From: Streptomyces sp. BHT-5-2
GTDB lineage: Bacteria; Actinomycetota; Actinomycetes; Streptomycetales; Streptomycetaceae
DNA length: 64,000 bases
Reading direction: 5' to 3'
Assembly: GCF_019774615.1 (NCBI RefSeq)
Contig: NZ_CP081497.1
Location: 2,108,001-2,172,000, forward strand
Shown here: one piece after another, positions 16,536 through 24,405 of the stretch
Layout: each line of letters opens with the position of its first letter
Position numbering within the stretch: the first letter of the stretch is position 1
Made by a program: the position numbers and the translations under genes
The notes under the pieces: model-generated
What the model was told of the DNA's origin: nothing
Databases searched by the model: none
The model's input: only the letters and a program-made list of their open reading frames with translations

Positions 16536-17972
16536 ATGAACAGCGCACGACGAGAGGCCCACCACGCCATGCACGACCGGCATACCCGCCGTTTCGGTCT
16601 GGGGACCGCAACCGCCCTGGTGATGGGCAACATCATCGGTGGCGGCATCTTCCTGCTGCCGGCTTCGGTCGCCCCCTTCGGCACCGTCAGCCTGGTCGCC
16701 TTCGGTGTCCTCACCCTCGGGGCGATCGCCCTGGCCCTGGTCTTCGGGCGGCTCGCCCAGCGCCATCCGGACACCGGCGGGCCCTACGTCTACGCGCGCG
16801 AGGCGTTCGGCGACTTCGCCGGGTTCCTCTCCGCCTGGTCGTACTGGACGATGACCTGGGTCAGCAACGCCGCACTGGCGGTCGCCGCCGTCGGCTACGT
16901 CCATGTGCTCGTCCCCGGCCACGCCTCCCGGGGCATGGACCTGATGGTGGCGCTCGGCGCGCTGTGGCTGCCGGCCCTGGCCAACTTCGCGGGCACCCGG
17001 TACGTCGGCGCGGTGCAGTTGGTCTCCACGGTCCTGAAGTTCGTGCCGCTGCTGTTCATCGCCATCGTGGGGGTGTTCTTCTTCGACCCGCACAAGCTCG
17101 GGGCGTTCCACGAGGGCGGCGGCAGCACCATGGGCGGACTGTCCGCGGCGGCCGCGATCCTGCTCTACAGCTATGTGGGTGTGGAGTCGGCCGCGATGAG
17201 TGCCGGCGAGGTCCGTGACCCGGAGCGCAACGTCGGCCGGGCCACCGTCCTGGGCACCGTCGGCGCCGCCGTGGTCTACCTCCTGGGCACCCTGTCGGTC
17301 TTCGGCACCGTTTCGCACGACCAGTTGGTCAAGTCCAAGGCGCCGTTCTCCGATGCCGTGGACGCGATGTTCGGTGGCCACTGGGGCGGCACGCTCATCG
17401 CGGCCGCCGCGGTGATCTCCATCGTCGGCGCGCTCAACGGCTGGACGCTGATGAGCGCCCAGTCCCCGTACGCCGCCGCCAAGGACGGCCTCTTCCCGGC
17501 GGCGTTCCTCACCAAGCGGCGCGGGGTGCCGACGTTCGGCGTGCTGGCCGCCGCGGTGCTGGCCACCGCCCTGACCGTGCTCAACTACTTCATCGGCAGC
17601 GGCGGCGTCTTCGAGATCCTGGTCCTGATCACCACCTTCTCGGCGACCGTCCCCTACCTCCTCGCCGCCGGCGCGCAGATCTACTTCCTGCTCTCCGGCC
17701 GCCGCGACAAGGTCCGCCCGGCCCGCTTCGCCCGCGACCTGACGCTCGCGCTGATCGCCTTCGGCTTCACCTTCTGGCTGGTGGCCGGCGCCGGCTACGC
17801 GGCGATCTACCAGGGCGTGCTGTTCCTCTTCGCCGGAATCCTGGTGTACGCGGTGATGGCCGCCCGCCGCTCGGCGGGCCGCGAACGCCCGCAGGACGAG
17901 GCCGAGAAGGCGGCGGAGGAGGCTGCGGAGGCGCCCGAGTCGGCGCCGCAGCCCGCCCCCGTGGCGGGCTGA
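16536..17972 (+). CDS. APC-superfamily amino acid permease/antiporter (AdiC-like)
   Basis: About 478 aa (467 if ATG 16569 is used; neither start has an ideal ribosome site). Twelve hydrophobic segments. TM1 carries the substrate-binding GNIIGGGIFLLP motif, and TM6 lies in AAAILLYSYVGVESAAMSAGEV, both diagnostic of the APC family and closest in style to arginine/agmatine-type antiporters. The C-terminus is an acidic Ala/Glu/Pro tail. The exact amino acid is not predictable. Confidence 0.9.
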   Translation: MNSARREAHHAMHDRHTRRFGLGTATALVMGNIIGGGIFLLPASVAPFGTVSLVAFGVLTLGAIALALVFGRLAQRHPDTGGPYVYAREAFGDFAGFLSAWSYWTMTWVSNAALAVAAVGYVHVLVPGHASRGMDLMVALGALWLPALANFAGTRYVGAVQLVSTVLKFVPLLFIAIVGVFFFDPHKLGAFHEGGGSTMGGLSAAAAILLYSYVGVESAAMSAGEVRDPERNVGRATVLGTVGAAVVYLLGTLSVFGTVSHDQLVKSKAPFSDAVDAMFGGHWGGTLIAAAAVISIVGALNGWTLMSAQSPYAAAKDGLFPAAFLTKRRGVPTFGVLAAAVLATALTVLNYFIGSGGVFEILVLITTFSATVPYLLAAGAQIYFLLSGRRDKVRPARFARDLTLALIAFGFTFWLVAGAGYAAIYQGVLFLFAGILVYAVMAARRSAGRERPQDEAEKAAEEAAEAPESAPQPAPVAG

Positions 17973-18010
17973 CCGCCCGGCTCCACCCCACCCCCGGTCC
18001 ACCGGACCCG

Positions 18011-18044
18011 ATGCCCCTGGCCGCACACCCGCGACCAGGGGCAT
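18011..18044 (+). terminator. Stem-loop terminator after the permease
   Basis: ATGCCCCTGG and CCAGGGGCAT form a 10-bp perfect stem with a 14-nt loop, 39 nt after the permease stop. There is no T-run, as usual in Streptomyces. Confidence 0.75.
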
Positions 18045-18249
18045 TACCTTGCGCGTAATCGCCTCCCGTTCCTCGCTCCGGCAGAGTTCGGGCATCGGTT
18101 CACGGGCCGGCGCACTCCGGCCCGTGGATCGGTACCGACAGACCGTCGGTCACCTGACGTCCGGCACTCGCCCGGACACACGACGACGGCACCACGGCAC
18201 GTACACCACGGCACGGACGCCACGACACCGATACCACCAGGAGTTCGCG

Positions 18250-18648
18250 ATGACGCAGAACGTGCAGCAGGGCACCCAGCAGGCCATCGACCACGCGGCC
18301 GCCGCCGAGCGGTACCTGGCGGCGTGGAACGCCACCGAGGCGGGCGAGCTGGCCGGGGCGGTCGCCGCGGCGTTCACCGAGAACGCCACCTACACCGACC
18401 CGCTGGCCGAGGTCGCCGGGCACGAAGGGCTCGCGGCGGCGATAGCCGGGGCGCACCAGCAGTTCCCGGGCTTCGTCTTCCGGCCGCTGGGCGCGGTGGA
18501 CGGCCACCACGACATCGCGCGGTTCGGCTGGGAGTTGGTGGCACCCGACGGCACGGCGCCGGTCGCCGGGTTCGACGTGGTACGCCTGGCAGAGGACGGC
18601 CGCATCCGGTCGGTGAGCGGCTTCCTGGACCGGGTGCCGGCGATGTGA
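18250..18648 (+). CDS. SnoaL/NTF2-like small protein
   Basis: 132 aa. The NTF2-fold pattern is visible: a long N-terminal helix with AAERYLAAWNATEAGELAGAVA, then FTENATYTDPLAEVAGHEGL and a curved sheet ending ARFGWELVAPDG and VVRLAEDGRIRSVSGFLD. These proteins are polyketide cyclase-like enzymes or ligand-binding proteins; many streptomycete homologues are of unknown function. It has an independent promoter region after the permease terminator. Confidence 0.85.
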   Translation: MTQNVQQGTQQAIDHAAAAERYLAAWNATEAGELAGAVAAAFTENATYTDPLAEVAGHEGLAAAIAGAHQQFPGFVFRPLGAVDGHHDIARFGWELVAPDGTAPVAGFDVVRLAEDGRIRSVSGFLDRVPAM

Positions 18649-19634
18649 CGCATCCACCTCGTTCACGGGGTGGATTCCCAACTCACGTCGCCTGCGGCCC
18701 GGCGGGCGCGCAGGCGGGCCTACGGCGGCGCCCCGTCCGGAGAGATCTCGGCAGGGACGCCGCCGCGCACGGGGCGGTCACTGGCAAGCACTCCCACCGG
18801 CCTTGATGCGGTCACGCGAAGGCCCGCCGCTCCGACGGGGGAGAGCGGCGGGACTCGGCCAGCTGTTGGGTCCGATCAGCCGTGAGCCTCGGCGAAGGCC
18901 ACCAGCCCGGCGAAGGCGTTGGCGGTCCGCCGCGGTTGCTCCAGGGACACCACCGGGACAAACGCCCCGGCCGCTGGCGGGACGGGCCGCTGTATGTCAC
19001 CGGCCCCGACGACCCCCGCTCGTGCCTGCCTGCACCGCCCCCGATTCCCAACACGTTCCGGAGTTGAAGCTGGATCCGCACGGCAAGGCCCGTGCCCGTC
19101 ACTACGGCCCTGGCCCGCGCCTGGAGGCCGCACAACAGGCGGTCCGCCAGTCCTTGGAGCCGTTCGCCGACCCCTACCAGCGCAGCTGAGCGCTGGCCTT
19201 CGCGATCGGCTCGCCGGCGCTGAGTGAAACGACGTCGAGGAATCCGCCGCCTCACCCGGCGGCGCCGGGATAAAACACCGCGCAGTGAGAGGCGCAGTCG
19301 AGTGCGGAAGATCCCTCGGGTAATGGCCAGGGAGGGCCCCTTGTAGAAGTCGTTTCTTTCGGCGGTGGATCTCTCTGATCGAATTCCGTCCGCTTCGGTC
19401 ACCCACTCCGCTCCGCCCGTGCACGTTCGGTAGCCGCCGCGGTGTGCGGCGCGGTGCCCCAGGGGCGTTCGCGTGCACTCAGTGCATGGGCGGGGCGGCC
19501 TGTGGATGGGGCGATGACATCGAGCGAAAGGGGGCGTGGTCTTCCATAGGCGCCAGGCAATCTCTTGGCGCGGGCGGACCGTACATAAGGGTGTGCAGAG
19601 GTTGCAGCATATGGCGCATTTCAGGAGGCCACCA
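18649..19634. other. Nearly 1-kb stretch without a convincing gene; possible decayed remnants
   Basis: Short open stretches exist on both strands, but none combines a start, a ribosome site and a recognisable product. A minus-strand C-terminus-like piece ends at 18876 (VVSLEQPRRTANAFAGLVAF), and a plus-strand piece ends near 19189. Both look like broken gene ends. The last ~300 nt before 19635 have lower GC and probably hold the promoter of the secreted protein. Confidence 0.45.
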
Positions 19635-20321
19635 ATGAACGCGCCAGTACTTCGGCGCGGTGCCGCCACCCTAATGGCCACCGCCATCGCGAGCACCGCC
19701 GGCGTCGCCCTTGCCGGTCCTGCCAGCGCGACCACGTCCTACGGTCACCCGCACCAGAACGTCATCGTGATCGTCGTGAAGGACTCGCGCCATTGCAGGG
19801 ATTTCTATGTCGTCAAGACCGTCGTCGTCAAGAAGGATCGCAAGGTCATCATCATCAAGCAGTTCCTGAGTTGCGAATTCCGGAGGCACAACGGTTACTT
19901 CGCCAGAGATTTCTTCTTCAGGCACGAATTCCGCACACCGCACAAGGTGCACACGTTCAAGGCACCGGCCCGCGGGACAGTCCCGCTCAACCCTGCGAAG
20001 GTCCCGGTCGGTACCAACCCGACCCGCGTCTCGATCAACGAGCCGCGGACCCCGATGAACCTCACCTCCCCGCCCTCGCCCGGCAGCATCACCCCCGGGC
20101 ACGTCAACGTGTCACCCGGCGGCATCATCGCCGGCTCCGGTGCGGCCGGTGCCAGTCTGGGCGCCGGAGGTATGACGACCGGCTCCGGTGCGGCGAGTGC
20201 GGGCCTGGGCGCCGGCGGTGTCGGCGCCGGCTCTGCCGGGGCCGGCTCCGGTGGGGCCGGTTTGAGCTCCGGTGGGGCCGGTTTGAGCATGGGTACCGGC
20301 GGCATGGCAGGGATGCGGTGA
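19635..20321 (+). CDS. Secreted Gly/Ala/Ser-rich protein of unknown function
   Basis: 228 aa. Signal peptide about 1-32 with an AxA-type site (GPASA). The mature N-terminal domain (about 35-110) is unusually basic and beta-rich (VIVIVVKDSRHCRDFYVVKT, VVVKKDRKVIIIKQFLSCEF) with two cysteines that may pair. A Pro/Asn linker follows, and the last ~75 residues are glycine repeats (GSGAAGASLGAGGMTTGSG and similar). CAGGAGG lies 6 nt before the ATG. The architecture (small disulphide domain plus Gly-rich tail) suggests a cell-surface structural or matrix protein. I do not recognise the family. Confidence 0.8.
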   Translation: MNAPVLRRGAATLMATAIASTAGVALAGPASATTSYGHPHQNVIVIVVKDSRHCRDFYVVKTVVVKKDRKVIIIKQFLSCEFRRHNGYFARDFFFRHEFRTPHKVHTFKAPARGTVPLNPAKVPVGTNPTRVSINEPRTPMNLTSPPSPGSITPGHVNVSPGGIIAGSGAAGASLGAGGMTTGSGAASAGLGAGGVGAGSAGAGSGGAGLSSGGAGLSMGTGGMAGMR

Positions 20322-20359
20322 GTCGGCAGGCGGACGGACAAACAAACCGATCGATCGGA

Positions 20360-20401
20360 GGCTGTGGGACGGGCCCGGAAGCATGGGCCCGTCCCACAGC
20401 C
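20360..20401 (+). terminator. Strong 17-bp stem terminator
   Basis: The arm starting GGCTGTGGGACGGGCCC is perfectly repeated in inverse after an 8-nt loop. It follows the secreted-protein gene and faces the convergent membrane-protein gene, so it may serve both. Confidence 0.9.
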
Positions 20402-20489
20402 GCCTGCGGCAACCGTAGTTACGAGTCTGCGGTCACGTCAGACCAACCCGATTGACGCCGCGTGGCCGTCGTGCCGTGCCGACTTCTGC

Positions 20490-20894
20490 TCATGGTCGCC
20501 GGCTCGGCGTGCGGTGTCGGCTGGCGGTGACGAAGCCGATCGCCGCGCCCAGTGTCGCCACCGCTTCCGCCACAGCGGAGGCCGTCTTCTGCGGATACCA
20601 CTCGGGCTCATGCATGTTGGGCAGCGGTCCCAGAGAGCCCACGTCCACGTACCGGTACAGGAGGACCGCGCCGAGCGCCGAAGCGGCCACCAGGAAAGCG
20701 AACGCCCACGCCCACCGGTTCCGCCCGCTCACCAGCACCAGAACAGCCGCGAACACCGCCGCCGCTGCCTGGGCGCGGAACAGCGTCCCCTGGCTGACAG
20801 CGGTGCCTACCGGGTCGTAGGCATGCGCGAGATCGAAATGGACGTAGGCGTCGACAGCGAGCCCAGCCGCGGTGAGCAGCCGTAGCAACCACAT
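20490..20894 (-). CDS. Small four-helix membrane protein
   Basis: 134 aa with four hydrophobic segments (LLRLLTAAGLAVDAYVHFDL, AQAAAAVFAAVLVLVSG, WAWAFAFLVAASALGAVLLY, TASAVAEAVATLGAAIGFVT). A His/Asp pair sits at the first helix end and HEPEW in a loop. It lies 79 nt downstream of the cupredoxin gene on the same strand, so it probably shares its transcript. Function unknown; a copper or redox link is inference from context. Confidence 0.8.
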   Translation of the reverse strand: MWLLRLLTAAGLAVDAYVHFDLAHAYDPVGTAVSQGTLFRAQAAAAVFAAVLVLVSGRNRWAWAFAFLVAASALGAVLLYRYVDVGSLGPLPNMHEPEWYPQKTASAVAEAVATLGAAIGFVTASRHRTPSRRP

Positions 20895-20973
20895 CTCACA
20901 CCCCCGGTACCATCGTCACCGGCAGCCAACTCGCCCTGTTCGAAGGACGCCGGCCGCCACGTCTTACGTCACG

Positions 20974-21426
20974 TCACTTCACTACGACCGTGCCGTGCAT
21001 GAACTGGTGGATGTCGCAGCCATAGTTGAACGTGCCGGCGGAGTTGAACGTAAAGCTGTAGGAATCGCCGCCCCTGAGCACCGGCGAATTCAGCCCGCCC
21101 GCGCCGGTCACTGTATGCGGAGCTCTGTCCTCATTGATCCAGGTCACCGTGGTGCCCTTGCTGACGGTCAGGGTGGACGGCGAGAACGCGAAGCCGGCGA
21201 TCGCCACCCCGTTGGCCGCCGCTGGTGCGCCCGGAGCAGCGGGCGCCATCGCGACCGTGGTCGCTCCTCTGAAGTACCCGTGCTCAGCGAAATGCCGGCC
21301 GTGTCCGCCACCTGCCCACGCACCCGCCGTGGAGAGGCTTGCGGCTGTGGCGGCAGCCACCAAAACGATCGCGATGCGACGGCGGCGAGTCCACTTCGAG
21401 GAATCCGTAACTGGTCTCGGTGTCAT
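20974..21426 (-). CDS. Secreted type-1 copper protein (amicyanin/plastocyanin-like cupredoxin)
   Basis: 150 aa. A basic n-region (WTRRRRIAIVL) and hydrophobic stretch form a signal peptide, possibly Tat, cleaved near AGAWA. After a Gly/Ala/Pro linker comes the cupredoxin domain: first His in DRAPHTV, then Cys-x2-His-x2-Met in GCDIHQFMHG, which supplies the full His-Cys-His-Met copper set with amicyanin spacing. It likely carries electrons or stores copper outside the membrane. The downstream membrane protein is probably its partner. Confidence 0.88.
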   Translation of the reverse strand: MTPRPVTDSSKWTRRRRIAIVLVAAATAASLSTAGAWAGGGHGRHFAEHGYFRGATTVAMAPAAPGAPAAANGVAIAGFAFSPSTLTVSKGTTVTWINEDRAPHTVTGAGGLNSPVLRGGDSYSFTFNSAGTFNYGCDIHQFMHGTVVVK

Positions 21427-21697
21427 GATGTCGACCCAATCCAACTCTGGTGCGGGTCTATGCGCATCCCGCGAGGATGCGGGTCGCGCATCCGGACATA
21501 ATCGACGATACTCTCCACGTTCCCGGGGCGTACAGCGGCTGTTGGGGCCGCAACGCCGCGACCGGACGTGACGACACGCTCCACAGACACCGCATCCGCG
21601 CAGCCCTCCGGCGGTACCGCAACCACGCCATCCGACCTGGCCACTCGCGTCGGCTTCCGCCGTCCGTGCGCCTGTACCGGCCCGGCCGCTGGGCGTA

Positions 21698-21937
21698 GTG
21701 GTCAGCGACGGCATGCTTCTCGGCTTCGCACGGTCCCGCACCGTCGGGCTGCCGGGCAACCAGGAGGAAGGCCGGGACCCGCCGTACGGAATTCTGTGCA
21801 TGGTCGCCGAAGCATTCGGTAGTCACCGAGCCGAGTGGCTGGCAATCCAAGACCACCCGGTTCGCGTATACGAGATAGAGACGCGCATGACTGCATGGGA
21901 GGTGTGGCATTTGGTACTGCCGGAACTTCCTTGCTGA
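21698..21937 (+). CDS. Doubtful small hypothetical protein or gene remnant
   Basis: 79 codons from GTG. The stretch PPYGILCMVAEAFGSHRAEW and RVYEIETRMTAWEVWHLVLP has ordinary protein composition, unlike most out-of-frame ORFs here, but no ribosome site is clear. The upstream coding-like segment (from GTG 21568) is in another frame, suggesting a frameshifted remnant. No family recognised. Confidence 0.3.
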   Translation: MVSDGMLLGFARSRTVGLPGNQEEGRDPPYGILCMVAEAFGSHRAEWLAIQDHPVRVYEIETRMTAWEVWHLVLPELPC

Positions 21938-21979
21938 ACCCTCGACTGGGAAGGCTCGGACAGGCGAGAGGAGTGCATC

Positions 21980-22075
21980 ATGATCGCCAAGCTGCTCGGC
22001 AAGCTGTCCTTCACCCGTCACTACGGTGCGTACGGGGTCGGGTGGGATGCGTACACCGGCGAGGACCGGAAGTGA
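21980..22075 (+). CDS. Putative 31-aa small protein
   Basis: The product begins MIAKLLGKLSFTRHYGAYGV and ends GWDAYTGEDRK. It has an amphipathic N-terminus and aromatic-rich middle. GAGAGGAG lies 6 nt before the ATG, a good ribosome site. It is too short for homology judgement. It could be a regulatory peptide, a toxin-like peptide or chance. Confidence 0.4.
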   Translation: MIAKLLGKLSFTRHYGAYGVGWDAYTGEDRK

Positions 22076-22137
22076 CCGCACTGCCGGCGGGTGCCCTAGA
22101 GGTCCCGCCGGCTCCCCGTGAGCTGCCGGCGGCGCAT

Positions 22138-22262
22138 CGAAGGATCCGCGGCCGTACATCTGCCGCTTGATCGTCTTGAACGGTTGATGTGGCCTTCGAC
22201 GACGCCGGAGCCGTAGGTGAGAGTGAGGCCGTTCATGACGGGGTCGAGGTCCTGGACAGATC
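22138..22262 (-). pseudogene. ISL3-family transposase C-terminal remnant
   Basis: On the minus strand one frame reads VMNGLTLTYGSGVVEGHINR and an adjacent frame continues FKTIKRQMYGRGSFD. Together these match the conserved ISL3 C-terminus (Gly/Ser-x-x-Val-Glu-Gly-x-x-Asn-Arg then Lys-x-Ile-Lys-Arg-Gln-Met-Tyr-Gly). The frame change and loss of everything upstream show a dead fragment. Confidence 0.75.
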
Positions 22263-22417
22263 ACCACGCGCATGGACTGGACCTGCTTCACGGATGGCGC
22301 GGGAGCCCTTTCGAGCGGAGTTGGCGTCACTGCTAGTGTCGTCGGCGTGCCTGAAAGCGGTGGGACGGCGTCCGCAGCCAAGGGCGTCGCCGACCACTGC
22401 TTCCAGGGAATGTGTTA

Positions 22418-22576
22418 ATGCGTCTCGGGCGGATACTCGCCATCGTCGCGCTCATGGGCGCGCTCGCAGCCACGGCTGTCGGTGTTTGGCGTGGCGATAC
22501 GTTGGGAATTCTCATCGGCATCGTCGTGGTACTCAGTACGGGTACTATCGCTGCTCTGGCCTGGCGAAAGCGCTGA
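22418..22576 (+). CDS. 52-aa two-helix membrane peptide
   Basis: Two hydrophobic segments (ILAIVALMGALAATAVGVW and LGILIGIVVVLSTGTIAALA) separated by RGDT and closed by WRKR. AGGGA precedes ATG by 8 nt. It is 49 nt upstream of another small membrane protein. The topology is a hairpin with a basic C-terminus inside. Function unknown. Confidence 0.6.
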   Translation: MRLGRILAIVALMGALAATAVGVWRGDTLGILIGIVVVLSTGTIAALAWRKR

Positions 22577-22625
22577 GAGAAGCTGCACCGCTGTAGCGGT
22601 GTCAATGTGCTGATACGGGGACGTC

Positions 22626-22838
22626 ATGAAGCAGCCGCAGAAGACCGTCATGGCAAGGTGCACCCTTGCCGTCCTGGCTGTCGCAACGATGGTGGCGGCG
22701 GTCCTGCTCTTCGTGCATCCGCAGTCCAGCGCGATACCCACTCTCGCGCTGTCGACGCTGACCGTCGCTGTGACCGCTGTACTGCGGTTCGCAGGTTGGA
22801 TCGGGCAGCCTGCGGATCGGGACGGAAATTCCGCCTGA
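22626..22838 (+). CDS. 70-aa two-helix membrane protein
   Basis: Hydrophobic segments CTLAVLAVATMVAAVLLFV and IPTLALSTLTVAVTAVL, with a basic start and a short polar tail. ATG is preceded by GGGGACGTC. Probably co-transcribed with the 52-aa gene and ended by the strong terminator that follows. Function unknown. Confidence 0.6.
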   Translation: MKQPQKTVMARCTLAVLAVATMVAAVLLFVHPQSSAIPTLALSTLTVAVTAVLRFAGWIGQPADRDGNSA

Positions 22839-22887
22839 CCCGGCGATCGGACTGCCGCTCGCATTGAGCGGGCATGCAGCAAGAAGC

Positions 22888-22927
22888 CCCTGTGGCAGCG
22901 TCATGTCGGCGCTGCCACAGGGTTTTT
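22888..22927 (+). terminator. Rho-independent terminator with T-run
   Basis: CCCTGTGGCAGCG and CGCTGCCACAGGG make a 13-bp stem with a 9-nt loop, followed by TTTTT. This is a textbook intrinsic terminator, unusual in so GC-rich a genome. It ends the small membrane genes and, on the other strand, faces the XRE regulator. Confidence 0.92.
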
Positions 22928-23000
22928 CGTGCGTGCGTGCCGTGGAGTGTCCGCGGTTCTCGGCAACCGCTCGTTGGCCGGAGGAAACCGTGGGTCGCGC

Positions 23001-23813
23001 TCACCCCGCCGCGTTGCGCAGATGCTCGGCCGTTTCGGGGTCGGCGGGCAGGAACGCCTCCAGGGCCAGCTCCGAAACGGTCACGTCCATCGGGGTGTTG
23101 AAGGTGGCGATGGTGGAGAGGAACGACAGCGTCCTGCCGCGGTGCTCGATGAGCAGCGGCAGGGCGAACGGCGGATGGTCGCCGTCGGCCGCGGTCTCCC
23201 GTCCGCCGTCCGGCAGCGGGTAGGAGCGCAGCTCGTCGTGGAGTGCCCGCAGCGGCGCGGAACGCAACAGTGCCAACTGTCGGTCCAGTTGGGCGAAGAG
23301 GTGTTCCCGCCACTCCAGGAAGTTGCGGATGCGGGGGGCCATGCCGCGCGGGTGGAGGGTGATCCGCATGGCGTTCAACGGCGGTTCGAGCAGCGCCGGA
23401 TCGACGCCTTCCAGCAGTACGTCGACGCCTTTGTTGGCCGCCTGCACGTGGTACATGCCGTCGACCACCAGGGCGGGATAGGGGTCGTAGCCGGTCAGCA
23501 GCCGTTCCATGCCGGTCCGCAGCGCGGACATCGACGGGTCGTCCAGGGGTGTTTCGGGGAAGGCCGGGGCGTAACCGGCCGAGATCAGCAGGGCGTTGCG
23601 CTCCCGGACCGGAACGTCGAGGTGTTCGGCCAGCCGCAGCACCATCTCCTGGCTGGGGCGGGCGCGGCCGGTCTCGATGAAGCTGATGTGGCGGGCGGAG
23701 GAGTCGGCGCGCAGGGCGAGTTCCAGCTGGCTGATCCGGCGCCGGTCGCGCCATTCCCGCAACAGGGTGCCCACACCCGTCGTCGCCGGCGCGGACGCCG
23801 TGGCAGTCGTCAT
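23001..23813 (-). CDS. XRE-family regulator with MmyB-like ligand-binding domain
   Basis: 270 aa. The helix-turn-helix spans about residues 15-75 (ISQLELALRADSSARHISFI, ETGRARPS). The rest matches the MmyB-like domain common in streptomycete regulators (RLLTGYDPYPALVVDGMYHV, FLEWREHLFAQLDRQLALLR, LSFLSTIATFNTPMDVT). A perfect dyad lies 24-44 nt upstream of the start, suggesting autoregulation. There is no ordinary ribosome site, so the mRNA may be near-leaderless. Confidence 0.9.
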   Translation of the reverse strand: MTTATASAPATTGVGTLLREWRDRRRISQLELALRADSSARHISFIETGRARPSQEMVLRLAEHLDVPVRERNALLISAGYAPAFPETPLDDPSMSALRTGMERLLTGYDPYPALVVDGMYHVQAANKGVDVLLEGVDPALLEPPLNAMRITLHPRGMAPRIRNFLEWREHLFAQLDRQLALLRSAPLRALHDELRSYPLPDGGRETAADGDHPPFALPLLIEHRGRTLSFLSTIATFNTPMDVTVSELALEAFLPADPETAEHLRNAAG

Positions 23814-23836
23814 GGGGGGAAGGTAGTCGAACGGCT

Positions 23837-23857
23837 GAAGTTACCAGTGGTAACTTC
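23837..23857. promoter_or_regulatory. Perfect inverted repeat, likely operator of the XRE regulator
   Basis: GAAGTTACC-AGT-GGTAACTTC is a 9-bp perfect dyad immediately upstream of the regulator gene. Its lower GC stands out from the surroundings. Confidence 0.8.
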
Positions 23858-24046
23858 CTGGTGTGGGTGGGGCGGAGCGGCCCGTCCGCACCCGAAAGCC
23901 CCCGCCCTCCTGCCCGTCCTAGTCCCCGTTCGCCCGCTCGTCCCCGCCCCTCCGTCGTGGACAGGCGCGAAACCGCCCCCGACGTGACAGGCTGGAACCG
24001 CCGCACCCCAGCGGCGGCGCACGGCACCCGGCGGAAGGCGAGCACG

Positions 24047-24358
24047 ATGAGCGCACAGGTGGCACCCCTCGACGACGCGGAGATCCAGGACCGGCTCCGC
24101 GAACTCCCCGGTTGGACCGCCGACGGCGACCGCCTGCACCGCGGCTACCGCTTCGACCGGCACTTCCAGGCCGCCGCGATGGTCATGCACATCGCCCAGA
24201 TCCAGGAGGAGTTGGGCCACCACGCCGACCTGACCCTGGGCTACAACACGCTGGGCGTCTCGGTGAACACCCACAGCATCGGCGGCCGGATCACCCACCT
24301 CGACTTCGGGCTGGCGCGCCGCATCGAGGAGATCGCCGCGGGGCACGGCGCCCGCTGA
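24047..24358 (+). CDS. 4a-hydroxytetrahydrobiopterin dehydratase (pterin-4a-carbinolamine dehydratase)
   Basis: 103 aa, the usual length. Conserved features: LRELPGWTADGDRLHRGYRF at the start, the HH pair in EELGHHADL, and the third active-site His in VNTHSIGGRITHLDFGLARR. It dehydrates the carbinolamine made by pterin-dependent hydroxylases. No aromatic amino-acid hydroxylase lies in the window. Upstream in-frame codons form an Arg/Pro-rich extension, so ATG 24047 is preferred. Confidence 0.92.
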   Translation: MSAQVAPLDDAEIQDRLRELPGWTADGDRLHRGYRFDRHFQAAAMVMHIAQIQEELGHHADLTLGYNTLGVSVNTHSIGGRITHLDFGLARRIEEIAAGHGAR

Positions 24359-24405
24359 CCGGCCGTCCGCCGTCGGGCGCGGTCCGTCCTCGGTGCCGTC
24401 CGGCG

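Noticed and set aside
14128..16611. Long upstream extension of the MBL frame on the minus strand
   Set aside because: Antisense to the phosphodiesterase; a good ribosome site and family-like N-terminus place the start at 14127.
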